From NCBI RefSeq assembly GCF_010183535.1, contig NC_071328.1:7502001-7566000 (forward strand): 64,000 nt of DNA, given 5' to 3'. The notes beneath the pieces were generated by a model that was given only the letters and a program-made list of their open reading frames with translations, had not been told where the DNA came from and ran no database searches. Position 1 is the first letter of the stretch, and each line of letters opens with the position of its first letter. A program made the position numbers and the translations under genes. This DNA is from Caenorhabditis remanei. Taxonomy: Eukaryota; Nematoda; Chromadorea; Rhabditida; Rhabditidae. Of the stretch, positions 10,352-20,716 are shown piece by piece.

Positions 10352-11023
10352 ATGCTGGGTAGGTGCAAATATTACCTTGATTGAGATTTCACATGATGAA
10401 GACGTCCAAAACTGAATATTTGGAGTGCTTGACACAAAATGAAAATATGATTTTCAGAGTATTTCGTAACAAGTCTAATTGTTTACAATCTCTTCCTGGT
10501 CCTTCCAGCAGCTCTTCTCTTATTCACTGTTCCAACGACATGCTGCAACAAAAAGAAGAAGAAAACGTCGAAGTCGGCGTCAAAAAACAAGAAGAATAAG
10601 CATCATAAAGGAAAAAAGAAGCATTCGAAGACTGCTCCAACTACTACTCCGTTGACTACTCCACTCAACAATAATCCTCTTGTTCCAACTCCAATCACTT
10701 CTACTCCAATCGCTCCACCCACTCCATTAACACAGACTCCGAAAGCAGCACCGACGCCTACAGTGACAGATTCAACAGAAGCTGTCGATACTAAACCAGC
10801 TGTTGTTGTACCTGTTATATCCACAAAATCCAAAGAAAATGTGGAAAAAGAAGAAGAGAAAAAGAGTAAAAAGAGTGAAAAAGAAGAGGAAATTGGAGAA
10901 CTATTGAGGTGAGTTTCCAGAAAAACTCTGACCAGAATCTTCTTTTTTCCTTTTTCTAGATGTCGTGACTACACCCCTGAGAACTTCGGTGAACTTAAAT
11001 ATCTCTTCGATTTGTTGGATTGA
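10352..11023 (+). CDS. Unrecognised Lys/Thr/Pro-rich protein with N-terminal hydrophobic anchor
   Basis: Three exons (10352-10358, 10458-10908, 10960-11023) encode 173 aa. Exon 1 is only seven bases, ATGCTGG. Joined to exon 2 it opens MLEYFVTSL, followed by a strong hydrophobic segment (LIVYNLFLVLPAALLLF) that ends in a Cys pair. A run of Lys, Ser and His follows, then a Thr/Pro-rich linker (PTTTPLTTPLNNNPLVPTP), a Glu/Lys coil and a short non-repetitive end (YTPENFGELKYLFDLLD). The frame was chosen because exon 2 stays open to a good donor and the joined start gives a signal or anchor; an overlapping alternative frame stops early. The order of hydrophobic segment, Cys and Lys run resembles its divergent neighbour. 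The function is unknown. It may be a type II or lipid-anchored membrane protein, by inference only. Confidence 0.7.
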
Positions 11024-11151
11024 TAATTTGTTTGTAAAATATTCATTTGTAAATAATGAACACTGTTTATAGAGTTTTATACACATGAAAAGCAAGGTTG
11101 AGATCAAATTTACATTATAAACCCATATAAGTACGAAAAAAAGAATCGATA

Positions 11152-11752
<601 letters not shown>

Positions 11753-11982
11753 GTTCTGTTGAAATTGTTGATAAGCTCAAGACTGAGTGCTGAGATATAA
11801 AAAAAACATAAGTAAAAACGGATTTATCCGATTTAAAATGTTAATGAGTCTACAACTGATTTTAAATCTTTATCTTAATGCAAATGGAAAGCAATGAGAA
11901 AATAGAAAAAAACAAACAAGAAGAAAAACAAAAAAACACTATTCTAGAAATATTTTCAAAACTCTAAATTAAACAAATTATT

Positions 11983-13414
11983 TTAAACAGCAGATTCTCT
12001 TTTCTTATGCCTCTCCTTCGACTCTTCATCAATTTGCGTATTTTCCGCAGCCCGTTTCTCCCATTGCAATCGATTTTTGAAGAAGCTCATTTGCTCTTCT
12101 TGCTCATCCAGTTGTTTCAACTCTGCTCGAATCTCATCCTGACGTACGCGAAGTAATACTTTTTGGGCTTGTGATTTTGCGAGGATTTGGCGGCGTTCAT
12201 TCCAAGCGGAATACAGCTTTACTTGTTCAGAGCAGAGTTTCTCTTCTTCGGCGGCCTGAATCGTTTTCAAATGCTCCAAAACCATATCACTCAACTTCTG
12301 CCCTTCCTCTGATTTCTGAGTTTCTCCAATCTTTTCCAAAATCTTTTTGACGTCTTCTGATTGTTCTTCCCCTTCTTTTGCCTTTAATCTTTCTGCGACC
12401 AGATGTTTCACACTTGGAAGTGATGTGGAAATCGTGGATTCTGCTTCTGCCAACTTCTCGAAAAGAACAGCTCCGAGAGCGTTGAGACTGGATTTAAGAT
12501 CTTTATTGAGTGACGAAGTGTCACGTGATAACCACATTAGCGATTTTCCGATGAGATGATTTGGATTGGTGAGATCGAAATGTTCGTCAAAGCTGTCGTT
12601 TTTGAGATATGGAAATTTGAAAGTTCTCTGAAAAATCGATGCAATTATTTTTTTAATTCAAGCATAAAGTACTTACAATATCATCATCGTTAACATCTTC
12701 CTCTTCTTCTACGCCACCCAGCTCGAGCGTTTGTTGATCAACTGGTAGCTCAGCCCATTTCGCACAAACATATAATCCAAGTACATTGAGTAGTTCATTT
12801 TCAAGTTCTTCTTGTTGAATCATCCATGTGACAATACGGGCGGCAGATTGGATGTTCGACGAATTAATGAAATGATCAATGACGATGCAAGCAAGATGTT
12901 GATTCAGGAATACTCCGTAGTTGATCTGAAAAACGTTGTTTTATTAACTTCGAGTTTTTAAAGGGGCTGGTTTGCGTCAGTTTGAATAATGAAACTGTCG
13001 AATTTTTTCATTACTAACCGGATCGTTGGCTAATGTAAGAATGGTTTCCGGTTGATATTTGAGCAGCAATCTGACGAGTGCATATTCACTTGATTCCAGT
13101 TTTTCAGCTGCTTTTACACTGTGTCTCAATTTATAAAGAAGCTCAATCACATCGTCAACTTGATCTTTTTGTTCAGCAACACAGACAGCTGCATCCACAT
13201 CAACAGCACTCGCATATCCACCACCAATAAATTTCTTCTGTACGGCGGAAATCCATTCGTAATCTCCACCTAATCCCAGTTTTCCAAGTGCCACGTGGCG
13301 ACCAGTCCACTCTTTTTCAAGCGAAAAACCTGGAGAAAGGACCCTAGATTTGATGGTTTTGTGGAAATTTCGATTTCGTGTAAGGAATGAGCGGATGATT
13401 TGTTTGGAGAGCAT
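11983..13414 (-). CDS. mrps-27: Mitochondrial small-subunit ribosomal protein mS27 (MRPS27)
   Basis: Three minus-strand exons (13414-13019, 12925-12677, 12627-11983) encode 429 aa. The N-terminus is basic and lacks acidic residues for about 30 residues (MLSKQIIRSFLTRNRNFHKT), as expected of a mitochondrial presequence. The body is helical and PPR-like: VIELLYKLRHS, then INYGVFLNQHLACIVIDHFI and a MIQQEE...LLNVLGLYV stretch, parallel to human MRPS27 (YLYKFRHS, YGIFPDNFTFNLLMDSFI, VMMQEA...LLSLYVL). The C-terminal third is a charged coiled coil (about residues 290-420), also as in MRPS27. The protein is a PPR-type component of the mitoribosomal small subunit. The stop codon is 230 bp from the next start, which suggests an operon with BORCS8. 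The symbol follows the human orthologue; I am not sure it is the official worm name. Confidence 0.8.
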
Positions 13415-14162
13415 CTGAAAATTCTCTAATTTGAGAGTGCCTTCTTGATTTTCATCGAGTTACATTCTTCGATAAATACAAGTTAAGATTGGATATCGAC
13501 CAGAAACATTTCTCTAACAGTTAAATAACCCCATATTTTTTATTATTGCAAAGTATCAAAAAAAGAGTGATTATTAGAGCAAAAACATGAAAAATTCAGT
13601 AAAGGCCATTCAGATTGTAGTCGTAAAAAAGCGTATTCAGTTGTGAAATTGACACGTATCATACAAAAATACGTGTAAAAAAGTGAACAATTGCGCATCA
13701 GGTGAGAAAAATGAGATTACGAATGAAATTAGACAGTTTCCAGAAATGGACACTGCAAGAAAAATGAAAGAGAGTAAAAATTAAGAGATCAAAAAACGGA
13801 ATAGAATGATGGGATATTATAGTTTGAAAGAGAGTATTAGGTAGTTTTTGTAGAGAAAAGCATGCAACTTATGGAAAGAAAGAGATCAATAAATAGGAAA
13901 GGTCGGGTATAGATGAACATAAAGAAAGTGGATAAACAATAATAAATAAGGCTTGGAAATCGTGGCGGACGGGTCTGATGATCGTGAATTCCGTAATTTG
14001 TTTCTAGAGTTCTAAAATTGACACTCAAAGCATTGATGACTAGACAGTGATCTCAAGAAAAGTGATAATTTTAAAGTGCCCCCTCGATTTTCATGCCTGG
14101 AAAAAGTACATAACATTTTGAGAGCGCCTGTCTCCCTTTTACGATAGAAAAACATCAATATA
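13415..14162. other. Intergenic between hinf-1 3' end and mS27 start
   Basis: This is A-rich on the plus strand, with no supportable gene, RNA or strong repeat seen. It probably holds the hinf-1 3' UTR and the mS27 promoter or leader. Confidence 0.35.
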
Positions 14163-16938
14163 TTAATATGGGACATGTGACGCTGATAGTGATTGATCCG
14201 GATTCTCCCCTGACTCATTTCGGAATAACTTCTTCGTCTGCAAACGCATTAATCCATCAGCACATTTTTTATACGTGAAACGACTGAATCCATAAGGGAT
14301 TTGAAGACGATGTTGTCGAGTCAGATGACGTCCAAGAGCGAATCCGGATGTGTAGGTACGATCACAAAGATGACAAGTATATGGAGATGGATTGTAATTC
14401 TGAAATATACATCACATTTAGAAAAGTGCATCACAGACAATTCGTGCAGAGAAATATAAGAAATTCCGCCCACATTTTAAAGAATGGTCATGCCCATTTC
14501 TGCAACTTCGACGCACGGTTAGTTCTTGGACCTTGTGCACCAAGCCTTTTTCGGAATTTCTGGAAACAGTATTGAACAATAATTGAAACTGAAGTTTGTA
14601 TGAGTTCAAGTTTCCTATTCAAAATGTATGCTCCCTGAAACTACCCGAAACGGACAACAATTTTTAATTGGTGCAATAAAGATGCTGAGGTTTAGGTGAA
14701 TAAGTAACACAAAAATCGGCAAAGGTATCAAAAAGATCTTTGTACTGGATGAACCTACTTCATAGTAAATAATTGTATTTTGAAAAAAAGGTCTATGCAT
14801 GAAAGTGAAAACTCCGCCCATACATCTAGGGTCACGCCCATTTTCTCCACTTCTCCGCACCATTCACGCGTGACCCAAATCCGCCTGCTTTCGCTTCCAT
14901 TTTTCGCTGTTTTCGGAGTTGCTGGAAACAAGTTCAGAATTTTCGCATGCGAAATTGAATTATTTTTATTCAAAAGTGATTATTTTTAATGCCGAAAATA
15001 ACCAAAAATGGTTGAAACAGCAGGTAGATACAGTTGTAGTGTTTTTCAGTGGATGTATATTTCATGTATGTAAAAGAGTGGTTAGTCGCTTTAAATTTCT
15101 AAAGTGGGTGTGGTCTAAAAGTAGGCGAAGCTTGACCAATTTTTAAAAGAAAAATTTTACCTCATCATGTTCCTTCATATGTTTCAAAAGTTGTTTTTTC
15201 CATTTGAATTTTTCTGGACATGTTTTACAACTGTACATTACATCGGTATGGTACACAGCATGACGATTCAGTTCACTCTGCAAAATATGGAAAATTAGAA
15301 TAGAAACGGTGCAGATGTGTGTGTGTGTGTCTTCGAAGCTAATCCGTAGAAAATTCCGAAAGCACACACCGTTGCAGATCAATGAAAAAATAATCAATGA
15401 ATGATTACATATAATTCAATGCAAATATTCGGTATCTCTCAAATTACCTCAGTGAAGAACATTTTGTTGCAAGTGGTACACTTGAAATCTCTTGATCTTC
15501 TCGAATGTTTCGTCATTAGATGTCTGTGAATAGCAGCTCTTGAATCCAGAGCAAGAGCACACAGAGGGCACGTGTGACCGACTAAATGCCGTGTTACATG
15601 CATACAAAGAGCACGCTCTGTTCCGAATCGTTTTTGACACAATTTACAGAGATATGGGTCTTCTATATCTGGATCTGTCATCAGAATTGTGCGACGAACG
15701 CAATGATCGTATAATTTATCACGGCGAGAGAAGAAACGAGCGCAGAAAGGACAAGCAAGCATTTTTTCCCCACTGTGATGCCGACCGTGGCGACGAAGAT
15801 TTGATTTGGACTCGGCCAAGTGGTTACAACCAGTCCATTTGCACGGGAAGACAGTTTTTTTCACACCATCTGCAAGAAAAGGTTGTGATTAAGTCACTCC
15901 AAATTGTTATTTTTCTCAACTCACTTTGAAACTCTTGTTCCAGCCTATCTATATCACAGACATCATCAATATGATTCCCAACATGATCAAACAGATCCGT
16001 TAAACTGTTAAAAGTCATTCCACAGTCATTCCATAGACAACTCAGAACCATTCCGTCATAGCTGAGGTTCGTACAAGGTTCGAAACCACAACTCTCAATT
16101 CCAGAATATTCTTCTTTCTCTATTAAAGCTTCTGATCCTTTTTGCTGGCAGTCTGCTTGGAAAACGTGCATTGAAACATGACGACTCAAATCATCGATAG
16201 AAGCCAATTGTGCTCCACATCCGCGTACTTTACACGTGATACAGTCCTCAGCAGAGTATCTTCTCTGTTGGATAGAATCCTCTCGTCCCGGGACATGGCT
16301 GAACAGATGGTTAATGAATTCATCTTTTCCAGTGGAAACAGCCACACACTGTCCCCAAAGACACACGAAATTGAAAACTTGTGGATCGTCGGAAGATCTT
16401 TCACACCATGTCATTGGCATCCAATGATTCTGCACTTCTTCACTCAGGTCTTCTGAATCATCCTCAACAGAGAATCTTTGTTTTTGCACTACATTCCCTC
16501 GACCAGATAGTTTGGCCTGAGTCATAGGTCTATGCTGGAAAGTAGAGTCCATGGAATCTTGGCTGTCGGAGTCTTGATTATCAATCACTGTATAATGTAG
16601 ATGTTGATTTTGATGAGGAACATGGGTCGGTGCTATATTCTGATGTTGGTGTATCTGATGTTGATACGTTTGATGATGCTGATGTACATGGTGGGAATTC
16701 ACTTGTTGATAATGGTGATTATTATGCCCATTTTCGCTAGGAGTCATCATCTGGATATATTGTGGTTGTGGCGGATGATAAGGATCCGGTTCATGGGAAT
16801 AGGAATTGTAATAGACAGGCGGAGGTTGGTAATGATCATCATAGTCGAAGCGAACTGAAAGAAATATAATTTATAGTTTTGTGAGAAGGTGTCATGAATC
16901 GTGATTATATTACCTGGTTTCAAATCTTCGTATGACAT
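14163..16938 (-). CDS. hinf-1: Histone nuclear factor P homologue (HINFP), C2H2 zinc-finger protein
   Basis: Five minus-strand exons (16938-16914, 16854-15925, 15869-15448, 15277-15161, 14399-14163) encode 576 aa. The N-terminus is disordered and very His/Gln/Tyr-rich (about residues 30-80, with HQHHQTYQHQIHQHQN). Nine or so C2H2 fingers follow. Some are of the unusual CxWxxC type (CLWGQC, CKVRGC, CLWNDC, CKWTGC) and then canonical ones (ACPFCARFF, LCKLCQKRF, TCPLCALAL, KCTTCNKMF, SCKTCPEKF, TCHLCDRTY). The end, RQHRLQIPYGFSRFTYK...DGLMRLQ, matches the diagnostic HINFP ending ([26 protein letters not shown]). HINFP activates histone H4 genes at the G1/S transition. The gene lies 451 bp downstream of uev-1 in the same orientation, as C. 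elegans F39B2.1/F39B2.2, with an acceptor a few bases before its ATG. Intron 4 is long (761 nt) and repeat-bearing. Confidence 0.92.
14400..15160. repeat. hinf-1 intron 4 with two diverged repeat copies
   Basis: Two stretches, about 14440-14600 and 14800-14960, share ordered blocks: TCCGCCCA, then TCAYGCCCATTT, CAACTTC/CCACTTC, and CGGARTTNCTGGAAACA. They look like diverged copies of one element about 160-220 bp long. A related GTGGGTGTGG box is at about 15105. No coding potential is seen. Confidence 0.4.
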
Positions 16939-17389
16939 CTTTAAGCAGTTTCTGAAAATGAATAAAGGATAAAAAATACAAAGCAAAGGAGTTTTAGGTA
17001 TAGAAGCGATTGAATTAACAAACGCAGTAATAAAGATAAATATGTGAAAAATAGTTTACATGATTTTGTTTACTCGCTATAAGTATATAAAGAAATGAAT
17101 GCGCGGAGTGGGTGGGGGAAAAAGAGACATACTTTGGGAAATTTTTCGAATTTTCAAGAGAAAAAATAACACTGGGGTGTCGAAAGCTTGATGAACGGGG
17201 GAAGGAAACAATCGGGATTTTATATAAAAGTAAAAATAAATGGCTACTACGGCGGAGCGATGGGTTGAAAAATATAAGAATAGTTTACTTTACAAATATC
17301 AAATTCACCGGAATGCTCTTTTACAGATTTCGTAGTTCTATAAAAAGGTCATAGGCGCCTGAAAGTGATGGAATAAATAAAAAAGAAAA
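16939..17389. other. Spacer between uev-1 and hinf-1
   Basis: This is 451 bp between two minus-strand genes. It is A/G-rich with no coding signal. The spacing and the acceptor directly upstream of hinf-1 would allow an operon or a separate promoter; the sequence does not decide. Confidence 0.35.
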
Positions 17390-18559
17390 TCAGAACATTG
17401 CGCCTTCAGCTGGCTGTTGCAATTTCAGATTCTCTTTGGCCATCATCATGTTTTTACGGATGTCTTCGAGCACATTTTTGATCATGTAGGAGTTGCTCCA
17501 GTTACGAAGAGTTGCCAGATTTCGTTTCTCGATCTGAAATATATGAATGTTATGTTTTCTATGCGCATATTGAATAGACAGGTGAAAACTCCTTGTGGAT
17601 ACCTAGGCAACGTATACTCAAGAATACTTTTTTTCGCAGTCTCGAATCGTTTGAAAGGGTTGACAAATACATTGACGTATTCGTTGTTGTGATTTATTCT
17701 AATCACTTCATGCTCTCATGTGCAATGTTACGAAATAAAAACTTTTTTGATTTTCGCTAAAATGTTTTGAGTCACTCTTGCTCAAAAATAATTATAATTG
17801 ACAGCTCAAAGAGACTATTATTGAACTTACCACTCCGTTGCTTTGATTTACGCCGACCATGTGAACTTTGGTGGTGAAACGAACAGTTGGTGGCTCTCGT
17901 GGATAGTTGGCTCCGCACTGGATTTGAAGATTATAGATACGTGATTCGTATGGAGTCTGAATCAAAAAATTATTATAATTTCACCATATATTATGAACGG
18001 TTTTCAACTTTCGAGGAAAATAAGAATATGCGTGATTTTGATAGGCACATTTAAAAAATTTGATTGACCGGAAATTCGAACAATCAAAAAAGTGAACGTA
18101 CCCGTGGTGGGCCAATGATTGAACCAGTCCATCTGGTGAGTGTCATATCGCTGTCATCCTCCAATCCCCAAGAAATATTTCCATCGCCTTTGCCCTTCTG
18201 TCCTTCTTCAAGCTCTTCCAACAGACGGAAGTTGCGTGGAACGTCAACTGAAATGAAAAGAAGTCTTTAGAAATACCGGGAATCCTGAATTGGATTAATT
18301 GCGCAATACATCCGCCAGACTTGCAATGCGCTAACCCAGATTCCTGAGGCGAAACAACGCAAATAATCGATTTCGGAAACTAATGGAAGCAGTTTATCAA
18401 TTCTCTCATGTTAGGAAACATTTCTCATCTAACGAACTATCAAAATTGAGACTTAGTATAATCTACTATAAAACTAAAACATTGAAAATTAATTCAGATT
18501 TCAAAAAACTAATGATATTTTCATGAAAAAACGACGAATAACATCATTCACTCACCCAT
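17390..18559 (-). CDS. uev-1: Ubiquitin E2 variant UEV-1 (Mms2-like)
   Basis: Four minus-strand exons (18559-18556, 18247-18102, 17956-17831, 17533-17390) encode 139 aa, the usual length for Mms2/UEV1. The sequence starts [19 protein letters not shown] and continues with [19 protein letters not shown], the [12 protein letters not shown] box, and [15 protein letters not shown]. The active-site Cys of true E2s is absent, as expected of a variant. It partners UBC-13 to make Lys63-linked ubiquitin chains for DNA-damage tolerance and signalling, known from the family. Exon 1 is only four bases, ATGG, and completes Val2 across a 308-base intron. An acceptor (TTTTTTCAG) 26 to 27 bases before the ATG is the probable trans-splice site. 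Confidence 0.95.
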
Positions 18560-19152
18560 TGTAAAAGTGCCCAAGTGTGGTTGGAACGCTGAAAAAAGTT
18601 AGAAAAATTGCTTTAAATACTTCAAAAGAGAAGCGACTAATAAACGAAAAGCTTCAAATCAGTTGTTTTTCATCAGAATCACTCGAAAATCAATAACTTC
18701 CGAAGCGAATCTGTCCGCTTCTTGCCGCGCGCCGATTCAATTTGCGGTGATTCAAAGGAGCGCAGTTGCACAATGTCGGTCGTGTAGTCCTCGTGGACAA
18801 GTCAGTTCAGAAAGATAAGAAAGGTTCACAGAGTACTAAAATCACAGAACTAACCACGAAAAAGGATGACAAATATATTTGCTGAAGGAGGAAAAAAGAA
18901 GAATATAAAAACCCCCTTTTTCTGAATTTGTATCGTCAGTATTCATCACTATCGGTTTTTCTAAATTTTGTATCGTAACTTTTCTCCAAACCAAACATAC
19001 TCCGTTTTTTCTGTTTAAAATCTTTCTGTTTTTAAAATTTTCAGTTTGTTGAAATGTTTTTAGAGAAAATAACTATGATTATCCAATAATATCAGACGTT
19101 TTATTCTAGTTTCTTGGTCTTCCATAATGTTAACGTCTCAAAATATTACAGC
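18560..19152. other. Divergent promoter region uev-1 / quinone reductase
   Basis: This is 593 bp between head-to-head genes. There is a GC-rich patch at about 18715-18780 (CCGCGCGCCGATTC). A TTTATTCTAG acceptor ends near 19110, upstream of the plus-strand ATG. No gene is seen. Confidence 0.45.
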
Positions 19153-20683
19153 ATGATCAAATCCTCAACTATCGCCGCATTAGTGCATCGTTTCGGTGGA
19201 CCAGAACAAATTGAGATCGCACAATGTGGAATTCCTTGTATTAAAAATGCGAACCAGGTGAGTCTTTCAAAGAAATTAGAAACTTTGCCAAGTCTATTCG
19301 GGATGTTACTCGAATCTTGAAAAATGCCTAATTTAAATTGTGAAACTTCCAGATCCTAGTCAGAAATCATGCCTCTGGAGTGAATCCAGTTGATACTTAT
19401 ATCAGAGCCGGTCAATACGCAAAACTACCAACTCTTCCATATGTTCCAGGCAAAGATGGAGCAGGAGTAGTGGAATTAGTTGGAGAGAACGTGAAGAATG
19501 TAAAGGTTGGAGATAGAGTTTGGTTTGGAATGGAATCGGGAACTGCTTCACAGCATACGGTTGTGAACCGCCCGTTTTTGTTGCCAGAAGGTATGAATAC
19601 ACGTGATAAAGAATAACTATAATAACTTGTTTCAGGAGTCTCATTCTCGGAAGGAGCATCTTTGGGAACTCCTTACATGACTGCGTATAGAGCTCTTTTC
19701 CATCTTGCAGGTGCTAAGGTAAGGTGGAAGGTTTTGGGGCGGAAGTTGAAGCATCATCTAGTATTCATTTGATTGCTAAAGTTCAAATAAATTACACGAA
19801 TCAGAAGCCTCTAAAAAACAACGATTAGAGAGTGAATAGAACGAAAGAATCGATTTTTTGTTTCCATTCATCTGTCACCAATCGTCGAATAACCCTCACC
19901 ACGAGCCTTGTTCAACACACCATCTGTCCCATCAAACAGGCGGTCCGAATAGAGAAAGCAGATGGCGTTTTCGCCTTCACCCAACTAACAACGAAAACTA
20001 ATTCTTCTTCAGACCGGTGACGTGATTCTGGTACATGGAGCATCTGGCGGAGTGGGAAGTGCTTTAATGCAGCTGGCTGCGTGGAAGAAAATTGAAGCTG
20101 TTGGCACTGCTGGATCTAAAAATGGAATTCAATTTGTCAAGAGACTCGGTGCGAAACATGTCTATAATCATTCGGAAAGTGGATACGTTTCAAAAATGAA
20201 AGCAGACTATCCAGGAGGATTCAATTACATATTTGAAATGTCTGCTCATACGAATCTCAATACGGATCTTGGATTGTTGGCTCCACGTGGAAAAGTTGCT
20301 GTTATTGGGAATCGTGACGAGACTAAGATAAATGCCAGACAACTTATGGCTACTGAAGGATCAGTTTTCGGTAAGATTTTGAGAAATCAAAAGAGGAAAT
20401 AGGATAGAGAAGTAGCTAACTTTTCGATTTTATAATCAAAACCTTTGTTTCAATCACTGTAAATATTTATTCAAAAATATTTTCAATTTTAGGAGTTGCA
20501 TTGGGACTATCAACTGAATCTGAACTCTCTGATTTTGGAACAAACATCGTCGAATTTCTGAAAGAAACTGACTTCCGTCCACTTATCAACAAGGAATATA
20601 GTTTGGAACAGATTGAACAAGCTCATAAAGATATTATGGAAAATACTGGAGCCAAGGGAAATCTTGTTATCAGAATTGATTAA
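19153..20683 (+). CDS. Zeta-crystallin-like NADPH:quinone oxidoreductase (MDR family)
   Basis: Five exons (19153-19257, 19353-19590, 19636-19718, 20013-20370, 20493-20683) encode 324 aa. MDR hallmarks are present: GVNPVDTYIRAGQY, VPGKDGAGVVE and GDRVW in the GroES-like part. The Rossmann core begins GDVILVHGASGGVGSALMQL (about residues 143-162), in which the variant AxxGxxG fits NADPH binding. It continues with GSKNGIQFVKRLGAKHVYNH and ends with the family C-terminus, LEQIEQAHKDIMENTGAKGN. No zinc-ligand Cys set is visible, as in quinone reductases. It probably reduces quinones or enals in the cytosol. The C. elegans counterpart is, from memory, F39B2.3 beside uev-1. The ATG at 19153 is the first after the acceptor. 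Confidence 0.92.
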
Positions 20684-20710
20684 TTCTCAATTGTTGTATG
20701 GAAATATTCA

Positions 20711-20716
20711 AATAAA
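20711..20716 (+). terminator. Poly(A) signal AATAAA of quinone reductase gene
   Basis: A canonical AATAAA lies 27 bases after the stop codon. Confidence 0.7.

Noticed and set aside
10381..10599. Alternative frame in the Lys-rich gene (starting MRFHMMKTSK)
   Set aside because: It runs across a clear intron 3' end and stops early, while the other frame of the same exon stays open for 150 codons to a donor.
19114..19152. Extending the quinone reductase start upstream to 19114
   Set aside because: That frame begins with TTG, not ATG, and the segment lies directly after a trans-splice acceptor; 19153 is the first ATG and matches the family length.
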